Translations under genes and position numbers: made by a program
NCBI RefSeq assembly: GCF_030052815.1
Contig: NC_079499.1
Coordinates: forward strand, 82,375,183 to 82,439,182
Reading direction: 5' to 3'
Length of the DNA stretch: 64,000 nt
From: Hevea brasiliensis
Taxonomy: Eukaryota; Streptophyta; Magnoliopsida; Malpighiales; Euphorbiaceae
The notes under the pieces: model-generated
What the model saw: the letters and a program-made list of their open reading frames with translations, nothing else
What the model was told of the DNA's origin: nothing
Database searches by the model: none
Shown here: piece after piece, positions 11,864 through 22,379 of the stretch
How positions within the stretch are numbered: position 1 is the stretch's first letter
Layout: each line of letters starts with the position of its first letter

Positions 11864-12725
11864 GGCCCACTAGTGATATTGTCCGCTCTGGGCCGAAGCC
11901 CTCACGGTTTTAAAACGGTCACTAGGGGTTACGAACCACCAACTTATAAACCCAGCATCTCTCCCGTGTTTTGTCGATGTGGGATTTGCCTAGGGTGTTA
12001 CAATCCACCCCCCTTATGGGACTCAGCGTCCTCGCTGAGGTTTGCCCCACCATCGTTCAAGGTTGCATGCCGAGCGGCTCTAATACCACAAATGTAATGG
12101 CCCGGCCCACTAGTGATATTGTCCGCTCTGGGCCGAAGCCCTCACGGTTTTAAAACGCGTCAATAAGGTTTATGAACCACCAACTTATAAACCCAGCATC
12201 TCTCCCGTGTTTTGTCGATGTGGGATTTGCCTAGGGTGTTACAATCCACCCCCCTTATGGGACTCAGCGTCCTCGCTGAGGTTTGCCCTACCATCGTTCA
12301 AGGTTGCACGCGGAGCGGCTCTGATACCACAAATGTAATGGCCCGGCCCACTAGTGATATTGTCCGCTCTGGGCCGAAGCCCTCACAGTTTTAAAACGCG
12401 TCACTAGGGGTTACAAACCATTAACTTATAAACCCAGCATCTCTCCCGTGTTTTGTCGATGTGGGATTTGCCTAGGGTGTTACAATCCACCCCCCTTATG
12501 GGACTCAGCGTCCTCACTGAGGTTTGCCCCACCATCGTTCAAGGTTGCACGCAGAGCGGCTCTGATACCACAAATGTAATGGCCCGGCCCACTAGTGATA
12601 TTGTCCGCTCTAGACCGAAGCCCTCACGGTTTTAAAACGTGTCACTAGGGGTTACAAACCATCAACTTATAAACCCAGCATCTCTCCCGTGTTTTGTCGA
12701 TGTGGGATTTGCCTAGGGTGTTACA
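11864..12725 (-). repeat. TRIM inverted units: four LTRs, three internal parts
   Basis: The period is exactly 241 bases: LTR ends fall at 12002, 12243, 12484 and 12725. The three internal parts carry the primer site in reverse complement; the first has T instead of G (CTCTAATACCA). The units differ by only a few substitutions, so the amplification is recent relative to the surrounding LTR. Confidence 0.9.
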
Positions 12726-14230
12726 AGTATGTATCTTGTACATATTTTTATTAATAAAAGGCATTTCCACTTTTCTATTTACATAATATATTTATGTGTA
12801 ATAAAAAAGGTCCATTGATATTTTGTTAGAAATTCTATCCTTAAGTTGTTAAGAATATGAGTGACAGTATCTCTAGCACAAAGTATCATAAATAGGTTCA
12901 CAATCAAGGATACTTCATAATAAGGATATGACTTATCTAGAAAGATTGTATTCATGTTTGTTCCCAAGTTATTTATATGAGATATAAGTAAGATGGAATG
13001 GTGAGTCTCATGCCATATAACCAACATGATAGGCACTTATACATGATAAGTAGGCTGAACCAGTAACACTTATGACAAGCACATGGAGTTTACTCTTGTC
13101 AATGTATTGTAATAAATCATATCAGTGCATATAATCTTTAGACCAGAGATAGCACAGTTATCTTGTATATAGGTGGTTTGAGTTTGATACTGCTTTCATA
13201 CTTGTACTATGTATGGGTATATGGACATGTGTTGGCCCCTACTAGTTATATATAGAGGTAGGTGTTGATCAAGATGGAATTTGTTCCTCTAAGTAAATAG
13301 GGATAAAATCCTATGTTCATTTAATTATTCTTGATGTTTCAAGTTCCTAGCCAGGATAGATAGATTTAATCAGAAAAGAGTTTCTGATGAGAAAATCTTC
13401 TTAATCAAGAACTGGAATTAAAAGAGAGCATAATATTCATAACAAATGGAGTTTGACATAAACCATGACTCCAGCTTGAGTTGGGATTTTGTAACAGAGA
13501 GATTCTAGTGCATGGTAACATATGATTATAGGTTCATTTAAGGTAAACCTTATTACTGATTGGGTGGCCATGGCATGCTATGTTAGGTGTTAACCATGGT
13601 CTATGAGGTGCATAAAATGATTTAGAGAAATCATTTATGGTAAGAAAGAGTTCTGATGATATAAAGAGTTGATATCATATCTCATTATCAATTAGTGATG
13701 AGCTTAGTGAGTCACACACATACACAAGTTATCACCTAATTAAATATGATTTAATTAATTAATTGAAGACTTTAATTGATTAATTAAATAGGTTTGGTTT
13801 GCAATTAGATTGCAAAGTCCCTAGCATGACTGGAAACCAAATCTAGATTATTGGATGTATAGTGTAAGTTAAATTTGTATTTAAAGTGTTTAAATGTGAA
13901 TTTAATTAATGGGAAATTAATTAATAAAGATTAATTAATTGATTTATATTTGATATAAATTGATTCGAAGAAGAGAAATAATTATTTTGGGTTGAGAACT
14001 CAAAATTAAGACACAGGGGCATTTTGGTCATTTCACAGGGTGACATGTGGCAACATGAGATGGTGACACATGGCACTACACATAAGCTTGCCAGATATCT
14101 TTTAATCATGTAAGATGATTAAAATTAAGATTAAATATAGGTTTGACACTTGGCACAATATGATTGGGTCATTTAAGCTTAGAACCAATCATAGGGTGAC
14201 TTGTGGCAAGGGTTTTATGTGTTGACCTAA

Positions 14231-14239
14231 CTATATAAG
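14231..14239 (+). promoter_or_regulatory. Candidate TATA box of the second copia LTR
   Basis: CTATATAAG is at the position equivalent to 3805-3813 in the first LTR. Confidence 0.55.
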
Positions 14240-14803
14240 TGTTGCTATGAAAAGAAAAAATAACAATTAGCTGCTGCCTCCTTTGTGCCTCCACTCAAGA
14301 AGCTCTCCCTTCTCTTCATCTTTTTCTCTCATCTATTCCAAGAGATTAGCAAACAATCTCTTGAATTTAAAATACTAGAAATCGTTTCTAGTGTTCTGTT
14401 TACGTCTATAATCTCTTAAAAGGAAGAACTTGATTTTCTAAATAATAGAAAAGCTTTAGAAGCTATTCAATGGCTGCCATGGGTGTTCTTGGTGTGGACA
14501 AGCTAGAGGGACAGCATCTGGTATCCTAAAGATGCATCCCAAAGGTGCAAATACACTACAGTGTATCAAGAGGTTAGTGTATTTATTTTTCATCTAATCT
14601 AGGGTTCTAAAATTAATCTGATTAATTCTAAAATCTTAAATGGCAAATACAGATCCAAAAACATATTAAAAGAGTTTTAATATGTTGTTTATCATTGAAA
14701 TCAAATAGATAAAAATAAATCTTGCATGATGCATGTGACCCTAGGTGAAAAATTTTTGAATTCAGTGGTATAAACTTGTGTTTTTCATGCTTCCGCTCCT
14801 TCA

Positions 14804-16577
14804 TATTTCCCTTTTTGAATCACTCCATTTGGTGTTTTGTAGCCTGAGTTATATCCATTTGAACATGGCTGGCTGGATTTGGTTTTACCCAGAATTTTGG
14901 GCATTCATTGGATAATGGCAGTTTTTGTGGGTTGATTACATGTGGCTTTTTAAACAGGTTATGGTCAAAATTTGGGTTTGTTTTCTTCATGAAAGTTATA
15001 GGTCTATGTCTCATATTTCTATCGGTATAAAATTCAGGTCATTTGGACCTTCCTAGACCAAGTTATGGTCTTTTACATAACTAATATTCATTTGGTCATT
15101 TTTGTACAGGTCAGTTTGCCCAATCCGGATTTGGCTAAATTGTTCACTAAGTTATGGTCACTTTCTGGGCATGATTCCTAAATTAAAAATGTAACATTTT
15201 GTGTCTAGTTTCATTGCCAATTGGCCTCACACCAATTGGGTTGGTAAATTTTCATTTTTGGTCCCTAAAAGGGACCTAGGTCATACTGCCTATAGATTGA
15301 CCTTCACCAATCCGAATTGGAACTTGGTTCTAACAATTCATACACACTACAAATGGTCACAATTGGCCATTTCTCAACTCAAATAAGGTCAATAATATCA
15401 TTTGGCCAATTCTCAAATTGTTTTTCAATTTTTCACAATCTCCAAACCCTAGTTACATGCATTTCAACTCTAATGCAAATTTAAAGTGTATTTTCATGAT
15501 TTATATACTTAATTCACTTCAAATAACCATTCAAAACTATCAAACTCATTCATATCAAACCTAACCCTAGATGGATGAATTTCATGTTTGGTCCCTCAAC
15601 AATTTTTTTTGTTTGGATTTAAGTTAAAATCTAACTTAACTAAGAACATAGAAATTTAACAAAAGAATTCAAATTTACATATTAACCTTTGTTTGATTAT
15701 TCAATCACTAATTTTCTTCCTTTTTCTTCTTACTTGCTTCTTCAATCTCCTCTTCTAGTTGCCCAAATAAGGTTTAATCATAATTTAGTGAAATTTTTTA
15801 GGGATTTCTAGGGTTTGTGAAGTTTTGAATTTTAGCTTCAATGGAGGAAATATGTGAGAGAGATGAGAGAGGGATGAGGGATGGCTAACTTGGGAGAAAA
15901 TGAAGATGACCATTTTTTTTCTTTTCTTTTATTTTTATGTCTTATTTAGTGCCTTTGACTTGGTCAAATAAAGTGGGTAAATAAAAATTGATTTTGACAT
16001 CATATGTGATGTCATCAAGGTGATGCAATAAAGCTTTTTTCTTTTCTTTTTTATTTTCATTAATTTTTTAATAGTTCTTTAATTTAATTCTCGATCCCAA
16101 AATTTTCTTTTCTCCAATTTTATTGGACAGTTAGGTCAAGAGTCAGCTCTAGGGGTGAATTCACGAAATTGCCCCTCGCTGGTTCATTCCGGTTTGCAAG
16201 TTATTCGATATTTCTTCCAGATCTCTGACCTAATTATTTGACCTGCTTAACAATTCTTTTCTACGATTTTCTCTTTTCCACTGTGTTTGCAATAGTCCTA
16301 AGGACCGCAACGTTACATTTTATGGTTCAAAATTTGAGTTTAGACTAACCTCGCAGTCATTCCCGAGAAGGTCACCCATCGCTGTGACTCCCGGCTCATT
16401 TAACTTCTTGTATTCTGTTTTTCTTCTTTATACTTAACTATTTGGCAATTACTAATTATTTACGTTTAGGGCTTATCTAGGTGTCTTAGACGAGGTTCTA
16501 ATTCCCTTAATTGTCCGGACCGACACTAGTCACCGAAACAGGAAAATATATCAGGTTATGCAAATAGGGGTATTACA
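14804..16577 (-). repeat. Gy-1 3' LTR, 5' portion only
   Basis: On the - strand it starts TGTAATACCCC at 16577, right after the purine tract, and runs to 14804, where the copia insertion cuts it. The missing part must lie left of the window. It aligns with 35113-36880. It contains a CT-rich stretch (15715-15760, complement) and no coding frame. Confidence 0.9.
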
Positions 16578-16592
16578 ATTCTCCACCCCTTA
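16578..16592 (-). other. Polypurine tract of Gy-1
   Basis: On the - strand the sequence is AAGGGGTGGAGAAT directly before the LTR start TGTAATACC. It primes plus-strand DNA in this class of element. Confidence 0.8.
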
Positions 16593-16624
16593 AAATAAAT
16601 TTTGTCCCGAAATTTTACCTGGTA

Positions 16625-18058
16625 TCAATCTATGAACAGCTGTGGGTGCAATCTCCTCATGTCCTCCTCTCGTTCCTAAGTAGCCTCCTGGCCCGAATGA
16701 TGGTTCCACAGCACTTTCACTAACAGTATCTGCTTGTTCCGTAGCTGCTTCACCTCATAAGCCAGAATCTCTATGGGTTCTTCTTCATATATGAGGTCTG
16801 GATTTACTTCAATTTCTTCCATTGGTAGTACATGAGATGGGTCTGATCGATACCTCCTCAACATAGATACATGGAAGACATTATGTATCTTCTCCAATTC
16901 TGGAGGTAGTGCCAAATGATATGCCAAAGGACCCACTCTCTCTAGAACCTCATATGGCCCGATGAAATGAGGACTTAGTTTCCCCTTTCTACTGAATCTC
17001 ATAATCTTCTTCCAAGGGAAAACCTTGAGAAATACTTTGTCACCCATTGCATACTCAATATCTCTTCTCTTCAAATCAATATAAGACTTATGACGGTCTG
17101 ATCCAGTCTTGAGTCGATCTCTGATTAATCTGATTTTCTCTTTAGTTTGCTTAAAAATTTTTGGCCCAATCATCTTTCTTTCGCCTATCTCATCCCAACA
17201 CAACGGGGTTCTACATTTTCGGCCATACAAAGCTTCATATGGAGGCATCCCAATGCTTGATTGGTAGCTATTGTTGTAAGCAAACTCAATCAAAGGAAAG
17301 TGTGTGTCCCAATTGCCTTCAAACTCAATCACACAAACTCGTAGCATGTCCTCCAAAATCTGAATTACCCTTTCAGACTAGCCATCTGTCTATGGGTGGA
17401 ATGCTGCACTGAAGTTCAATCTAGCTCCTAAGACTCTCTAAAGACTACCCCAGAATCTAGAAGTGAACCTAGGATCTCTGTCAGATACGATGGATACTGG
17501 CACTTCATGCAGTCTTACAATCTCGTCAATGTACAACTTAGCCAATCTTTCTAAACTTTAGTCCATCCGAACTGGCAGAAAATGAGTAGACTTAGTCAGT
17601 CTATCAACAATGACCCATACTGCATTATGGCTCTTCTATGTCCTCGGAAGTCCCATCACAAAATCCATCGTTATTCTCTTCTATTTCCATTCCGGTACTA
17701 GTAGTGGATGTAACAAACCAGCTGGTACTTGATGCTCTGCCTTCTCTTGTTGACAAGTTAGGCATTTAGAAACAAATTCTGCTACATCTCTTTTCATACC
17801 CATCCACCAGTAATGCTCTTTCAGCCCTTTATACATTTTGGTACCACTAGGATGCATAGTAAAAGGAGATTCATGTGCTTCCTTCATAATGATCTGTCTC
17901 AAGTCAATGTCATTAGGAATACACATTTTGCCCTGGTGTAGCAGTAGACCATCATCTCTAATTGAGAACTCAGGTTTCTTGCCCTGTCTGACTTTTTCTA
18001 ATAACTTCTGATATCTTTCATCATTTTGAGCCGATATTCTGATCTGGTCAATCAACAC
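16625..18058 (-). pseudogene. Gy-1 integrase and C-terminal segment
   Basis: Integrase joins element DNA to the chromosome. The zinc-binding N-domain is in the open frame 17681-18058 (HPSGTKMYKGLKEHYWW, then CLTCQQ). The catalytic core (17357-17680) is broken by several TAG and TAA codons and has no usable frame. It still shows MDFVMGLP and SDRDPRFTS in translation. The frame 16676-17356 (226 codons) continues from the end of the core (EDML) through the SH3-like part (KGKLSPHFIGPYEVLERVG) to the chromodomain-like tail (EPIEILAYEVKQLRNKQ), where a TAG replaces the Trp after GQEAT. The tail fits chromoviruses, but its chromodomain is of the degenerate type. Confidence 0.92.
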
Positions 18059-18085
18059 TGGTTGTACATGCCATGCAACTGCTGT

Positions 18086-19381
18086 CTACCCCTCATCATT
18101 AATCTCTAAGCTGGCATGCAATGATCTCAACTCATGTACCATAGACAAAGGAGAAACTCTGAAACTTGCCATAGTCTTGCGACTTAAGGCATCAGCCACC
18201 ACATTAGCTTTCCCTGGCTGATAGTCTATTAAATAATCATAGTCTTTTATCAACTCTAACCATCTCCTCTGTCTCAAATTCAACTCCTTCTGAGTATCCA
18301 GATACTTCAAACTCTTATAATCTGTGTAAATGTAGCCTTTCTCCCCATACAAATAGTGTCTCTAGATTTTAAGAGCGAACTCAATAGCTGCTAGCTCCAA
18401 GTTATGCGTCGAATAATTTCTCTCATGAGGTTTCAGCTGACGTGATGCATAGGCAATGACATTCCGCTCTTGCATCAGTACACAGCCTAACCCATTGTGA
18501 GAAGCGTCACTATAAACTGTGTATTCTTTACTCAGGGTAGGTAAAGTTAGGACTGGAGCCTTAGTCAAGCACCTCTTCAATCCATCAAAACTCTGGTGGC
18601 ATTTATCCATCCACTGAAATTTCACATCTTTCCTAAGCAGCTTGGTCAGTGGAGATGCCAACATAGAGAACCCTTTCACAAAATGGCGGTAGTATCCAGC
18701 TAACCCCAGAAAACTACAAATCTCTGCGAATTTCTGGGTGGCTTCCAATTAAGGACAGCTTCTATCTTGCTGGGATCTACCTTAATACCTTCTGCTAATA
18801 CTATATGCCCCAAAAAGGATATCTCCTTTAGCCAAAATTCACATTTTATTAGTTTTGCATATAGCTGTTTCTTTCTTAAAGTCTGCAGTACAATGTGCAA
18901 GTGTCTATCATGCTCCTTCGCAGTCCTCGAATAAACCAATATATCATCTATGAACACCACTACAAACTGGTCGAGGTATGGTCTGAAGATAATGTTCATC
19001 AGATCCATAAAAGCAGCCGGAGCATTAGTAAACCCGAATGGCATAACCAAGAACTCATAATGGCCATAGCAGGTTCTAAAGGTAGTTTTAGGAATACTCT
19101 GCTCTTGCACTTTCAGCTGATAATAACCTAATCTCATGTCAATTTTGGAGAACACAGTTACACCTCAGGTCAATTTTGGAGAACACAACTGCACCCCTCA
19201 ACTGATCAAACAAATCATCAATGCGAGGCAATGGGTATCTATTCTTTATTGTCACCTTATTCAACTGCCGATAGTCAATACATAAGCGAAGAGTGCCATC
19301 CTTCTTCTTTACAAACAACACTGGCGCTCCCCAAGGTGACACACTAGGGCGGATAAAGCCCTTGTCAAGCAGCTCTCGCAA
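18086..19381 (-). pseudogene. Gy-1 reverse transcriptase and RNase H
   Basis: Open frames are 19139-19381 ([20 protein letters not shown]), 18700-19155 (catalytic [10 protein letters not shown] near 18945), 18362-18748 (connection; RNase H DASHNGLG) and 18086-18352 ([10 protein letters not shown] to VVADALSRK). The RT is interrupted by a 31-bp tandem duplication: the phrase CTCANGTCAATTTTGGAGAA starts at 19133 and again at 19164 on the + strand. This repeats the FSKIDLR motif and shifts the frame. Further breaks are a TAG at about 18361 and a frame change near 18740. Confidence 0.92.
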
Positions 19382-20314
19382 TTACACTTTCAACTCTTTC
19401 AATTCTGCTGGTGCCATTCTATATGGTGTTATAGAGATTGGGTCCACACCAGGCATAACATCAATTTCAAATTGCACCTCTCTTTCTGGAGGTAATCCTG
19501 GCAATTCATTAGGAAACACATCCGAAAAGTCACATACGGTAGGGATGTCCCTCTGTGCTGGACCCCCCACTTGGGTGTTTATCACATGTGCCAAGTATGC
19601 TTCACACCCATTTCTGATCGTTCTGCTGGCTAATGCAGCCGAAATGATGTTTGATGGTAGTAACTGCCTCTCCCCATGTATTATCACATCACCATACAGA
19701 GGGAGACCAAAAGTGACTATCTTCAGTCTACATTCAATCATCGCGTGATGCCTGGCTAACCAATCCATGCCCAAGATGATATCATAATCTCTGAAGGGCA
19801 TTTGAATCAAATCTAACAAAAAAACATGTCCTTGGATCACCAAAGGACAGTTTCTATAAATTCTGTTGACCCTAACCTCCTGACCTAATGGACTAGTTAC
19901 TAGCACATCATAGTCCATTTGTACACACTGGATAGCAGAAGAACACATCACACTAGCACTGACATATGAATTTGTGGAGCCAGGATCAAACAACACATAT
20001 GCATCTTGGTCAAGGATAGAGAAAATACCAGTTACTACATTTGATGTTTCAGCCTCTTCTCTCTGTCTCACGGTATAGACTCTAGCTGGTGCACCACTTG
20101 GTTCTGGCTGGTTAATAGTACTCTGACTTCCAAGAGTGCTACCCCTACCTTTGCCTTTACCTCGACCAGTTGGCTGTGACCCTCTAGGTGTAGAGACTTG
20201 GGTTGATCCCTCTGATGTGGTAGGAGGTCCAGATTGGCACGGACTAGTACAATCCTTAGCAAAATGTCCACTCCTTCCATAGTTGAAACATGCACTAGTG
20301 GCCTTTAAACACAC
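19382..20314 (-). pseudogene. Gy-1 zinc knuckle and aspartic protease
   Basis: This is the longest intact stretch of Gy-1 (310 codons). It begins with the nucleocapsid knuckle CFNYGRSGHFAKDC (20249-20290), where the second Cys of the CCHC motif is Tyr. A Gly/Arg-rich linker follows (GRGKGKGRGS). The retropepsin-like protease has its active site in FDPGSTNSYVS and the second hallmark IILGMDWL. The end runs into the start of RT (DVFPNELPGLPPEREVQF). A stop replaces the next codon at 19379-19381. The protease fold should be intact, but it lacks the rest of the polyprotein. Confidence 0.9.
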
Positions 20315-21294
20315 CCCACTGTGTGTTCTACCATAAGTCTCACACTGCCGGACTAATAGAGCTCCTCGATATGCTTGCTAGGTCTACTGACCAGACCAGG
20401 ATGGTCTTTGGCCAGAGAATCTGTCTATGTCAGATCTGCGAGAGTTGGATCCCCCAAACTATTTCCTCTTCCCAGAACCACTCTCAGTAGCCTGGCCTAT
20501 AGCCTTTTCAGTCTTTTCTTTCTCTTGAGTGCCTTCTTCATCGCCCCTTCTGATTCTATCCTTTCCAGTTCCAAGGCTTATGAAATCAGCTCAGAAAAAT
20601 TCTGGTGTCTAAATCCCATAACTTGCATTCTTAAGCTAGGCCTCAACCAAGCCTTAAACCTCTTACATCTGTCTCTGGGGGTGGAGACTAAGCTTCCAGC
20701 ATAGTGACTTAGCCTTCAAAAGCCCCGCTCATACTCTGCTGTTGTTCTGTCCCCTTGCTTCAAGCTCAAGAATTCTTGCAATTTCATATCTACATAAGCA
20801 TCGGGAACCCATTTTTGCCTGAATTCCCTCAGGAAGTCTGTCCATGTCAGCACAGGTGGCTCAACTAGGCTGTGGGGGATGGTCTTCCACCATTCATATG
20901 CATCCCCTTGTATAAGAGATACAGAATATTCAAATTTTAATTTTTCGGCACACTGTAGTTTTCTGAATACCCTTTCCATCCATTCTAGCCATTGTTCTGC
21001 CTCCAGTGGATCCACAGTGCCTTTAAACTCGGTAGCCCCAAATTTTATTAGTTTTTCATATTGTCGAGCTAGGGCCTGTGGTTGTGCTGCAGGTACTTAC
21101 ATCTAAACTTGAGGTGGCACATTTCCCATCATTTGTTGAAAAAATGCAGCCATCTGCTATGCAAACTGAGTAGGAAACTGCGGTGCTGGAGTAGGAGCTG
21201 GAGTGGCTGATCCACTAACATTCTAAAGTGTTGGGGCTTCGCCTTGGACCTCAGCCTCGACAGATTGCTCCACGGAATGATCTCCCTCTTCCAT
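20315..21294 (-). pseudogene. Gy-1 gag (capsid part), broken
   Basis: The likely start is the ATG at 21294, giving MEEGDHS as in Gy-3. The first 90 codons hold Pro/Gln-rich sequence with stops. The capsid domain of the Retrotrans_gag type is open at 20716-21015 (MDPLEAEQWLEWMERVFRKL, GDAYEWWKTIP, EFLSLKQGDRTTAEYE). Here the Gln before GDAY and both Trp codons are intact, unlike in Gy-2 and Gy-3. After 20716 the frame is interrupted by stops and a frame change near 20380, up to the knuckle at 20290. Confidence 0.88.
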
Positions 21295-21463
21295 TCCATT
21301 TTCAGAAATTTCCTACTTCCTGAGATCAAGCACAAGGAGGTTTACCTCCGTTAGGGCATATTCACGATGTAAATATGTCATATGTATCAATTAAAGACAC
21401 TTGAGCTGCTATACTTATCAAAGAAATATTCACATATATAGTTAAAATTCATTGCAAAAACAT

Positions 21464-21475
21464 GCTCTGATACAA
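21464..21475 (-). other. Primer binding site of Gy-1
   Basis: GCTCTGATACAA on the + strand is the complement of TTGTATCAGAGC, one base off TGGTATCAGAGC. It lies eight bases from the 5' LTR end at 21484, as in Gy-2 and Gy-3. Confidence 0.85.
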
Positions 21476-21483
21476 CTAAAACA

Positions 21484-22379
21484 TGTTACACCTTACCCCT
21501 CTATAAGGCATAACATGATCCTGTAGAATACCTAATGAACTACCGAACTTCACCTACTGATAACTCATTAAGTATGCTACAAGGGATTTTAAAATCATTT
21601 TCTTACATTTTGGAAGTGGCGAGCATTTTGGTAGGAATTAAAAAAAAAAATTAATTGAAATTTCAAAAATAGTAAAAATTTTCGTCCATTTTATTTTTAC
21701 GTAATTTTTGAAAAAATTTTGATAGAGTACCATCTGTATTTTAAGAAAATAGTTCTTCAAATACCTGTAAAAACACTTCCAATAATTGTTTTCACAACTC
21801 CCAACCACCAAAATAACTCAATTTAGCATAATTTAAATCAATTCCACAATTTTTTCATCTCAAAATATTTCATAATTTCATTCACATTGCATTTAAAATT
21901 TAATTTACAAATACATATCTTAATTTACAAAATGAAAATCCAAAATACTATATTACAATTTACTATACAACTGCTCAACTTTACATTAATACATATGACA
22001 TTATAATATTTACATCAAAATAACTACAAGGGTATAAATAAATACCCGTACCAAAAAAGTCAGTGTAGTTCTCTATCTCAATAGCAGCTCACTCTACTGC
22101 TTTCTTCTTGCCTTTATCTGCGACAGCAAAATAAGCTATCACTGAGTATAAAAATACTCAGTGGTGCATAATAAAAATTTAGAATACAGTACATAAAATA
22201 TTCATTGACAAATCACAATTTAAATATTTCACAATCCCATTTCACAAATTATCAAAACTCATTATAACACAATTTTGGTCAAATAATTTAATAAACACAA
22301 TGTTGCCAATTCATTCACAACTTAAGCCATGACACAAAATTTTCGATCAATGCCGTGTTGTACACCACGACAAAGCGAT
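21484..22379 (-). repeat. Gy-1 5' LTR, 3' portion (adjacent to primer site)
   Basis: On the - strand it ends GGTGTAACA at 21484. It carries the two-stem-loop element at 22120-22163. At 22375-22379 it is cut in GCGAT, the target duplication of Gy-2, and it resumes at 34320. No coding frame is present. Confidence 0.92.
22120..22163 (-). other. Paired stem-loops in Gy-1 5' LTR
   Basis: Stem 1: CACTGAGTAT and ATACTCAGTG (22140-22149 and 22154-22163), ten perfect pairs around four bases. Stem 2 (- strand): GTGATAGC and GCTGTCGC around TTATTTT, paired with two wobbles. Equivalent elements occur in all the other Tekay-like LTRs here. Confidence 0.75.

Larger units (their letters stand above)
11519..12725. 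mobile_element. Palindromic TRIM array (6 LTRs) with TSD AGTAT
   Basis: A TRIM is a tiny non-coding LTR retrotransposon moved by proteins of other elements. Each 241-bp period consists of a 151-bp LTR (TGTAACACC to CCATTACA or its inverse) and a 90-bp internal part. The internal part carries a primer site (TGGTATCAGAGC, 11674-11685) and a purine tract (AAGGGGGGTGGA). Order: forward LTR 11519-11669, internal, forward partial LTR 11760-11863, then inverted LTRs at 11864-12002 (partial), 12093-12243, 12334-12484 and 12575-12725, each separated by an inverted internal part. Both outer ends are LTR 5' ends, giving perfect inverted termini. AGTAT flanks the array at 11514-11518 and 12726-12730. Short frames of 60 codons in it are repeats, not genes. 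Confidence 0.93.
1..14803 (+). mobile_element. Ty1/copia composite, rearranged, left end outside window
   Basis: The order is pol remnant (2-2269), complete LTR (2284-4378), primer site (4381-4392), an inverted block (4394-8738) holding GAG-pre-integrase, gag, leader, primer site and a truncated LTR, then forward pol (8739-11468) and a second LTR (11483-14803) split by a TRIM array. Because the first LTR is directly followed by a primer site rather than by foreign DNA, it served both the unit on its left and the unit on its right. I infer an LTR-internal-LTR-internal-LTR tandem whose second internal region was inverted in part. The right end abuts Gy-1 LTR sequence at 14804, where TATTT is the expected target duplication. 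The left end is not visible, so the outer structure is inferred. Confidence 0.85.
11483..14803 (+). repeat. Copia 3' LTR, split by TRIM array (11483-11518 and 12731-14803)
   Basis: It starts TGTTAGTAGTATG after the purine-rich GTGGGAGAT and ends CTCCTTCA. With the TRIM array and one target copy removed it is 2,109 bp, close to the 2,095 bp of the first LTR. The 3' neighbour is Gy-1 LTR sequence, which matches the interior of the full Gy-1 LTR near 35113, so the copia element landed inside that LTR. An 85-codon antisense frame is at 12779-13036. Confidence 0.93.

Noticed and set aside
11609..12635. Series of 60-codon frames (MSMWDLPRVLQST and similar) and an 85-codon frame
   Set aside because: They lie in TRIM LTR and internal sequence, recur only because the unit is repeated, and span primer-site and LTR borders.
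11521..12725. CRISPR-like regular repeat at 11.5-12.7 kb
   Set aside because: The 241-bp period with LTR, primer site and purine tract shows a TRIM array in a plant nuclear context.
19293..19748. 151-codon + strand frame, also seen antisense in Gy-2 (27662-28117) and Gy-3
   Set aside because: It is the antisense shadow of the conserved protease/RT coding strand; conservation follows from the sense protein.
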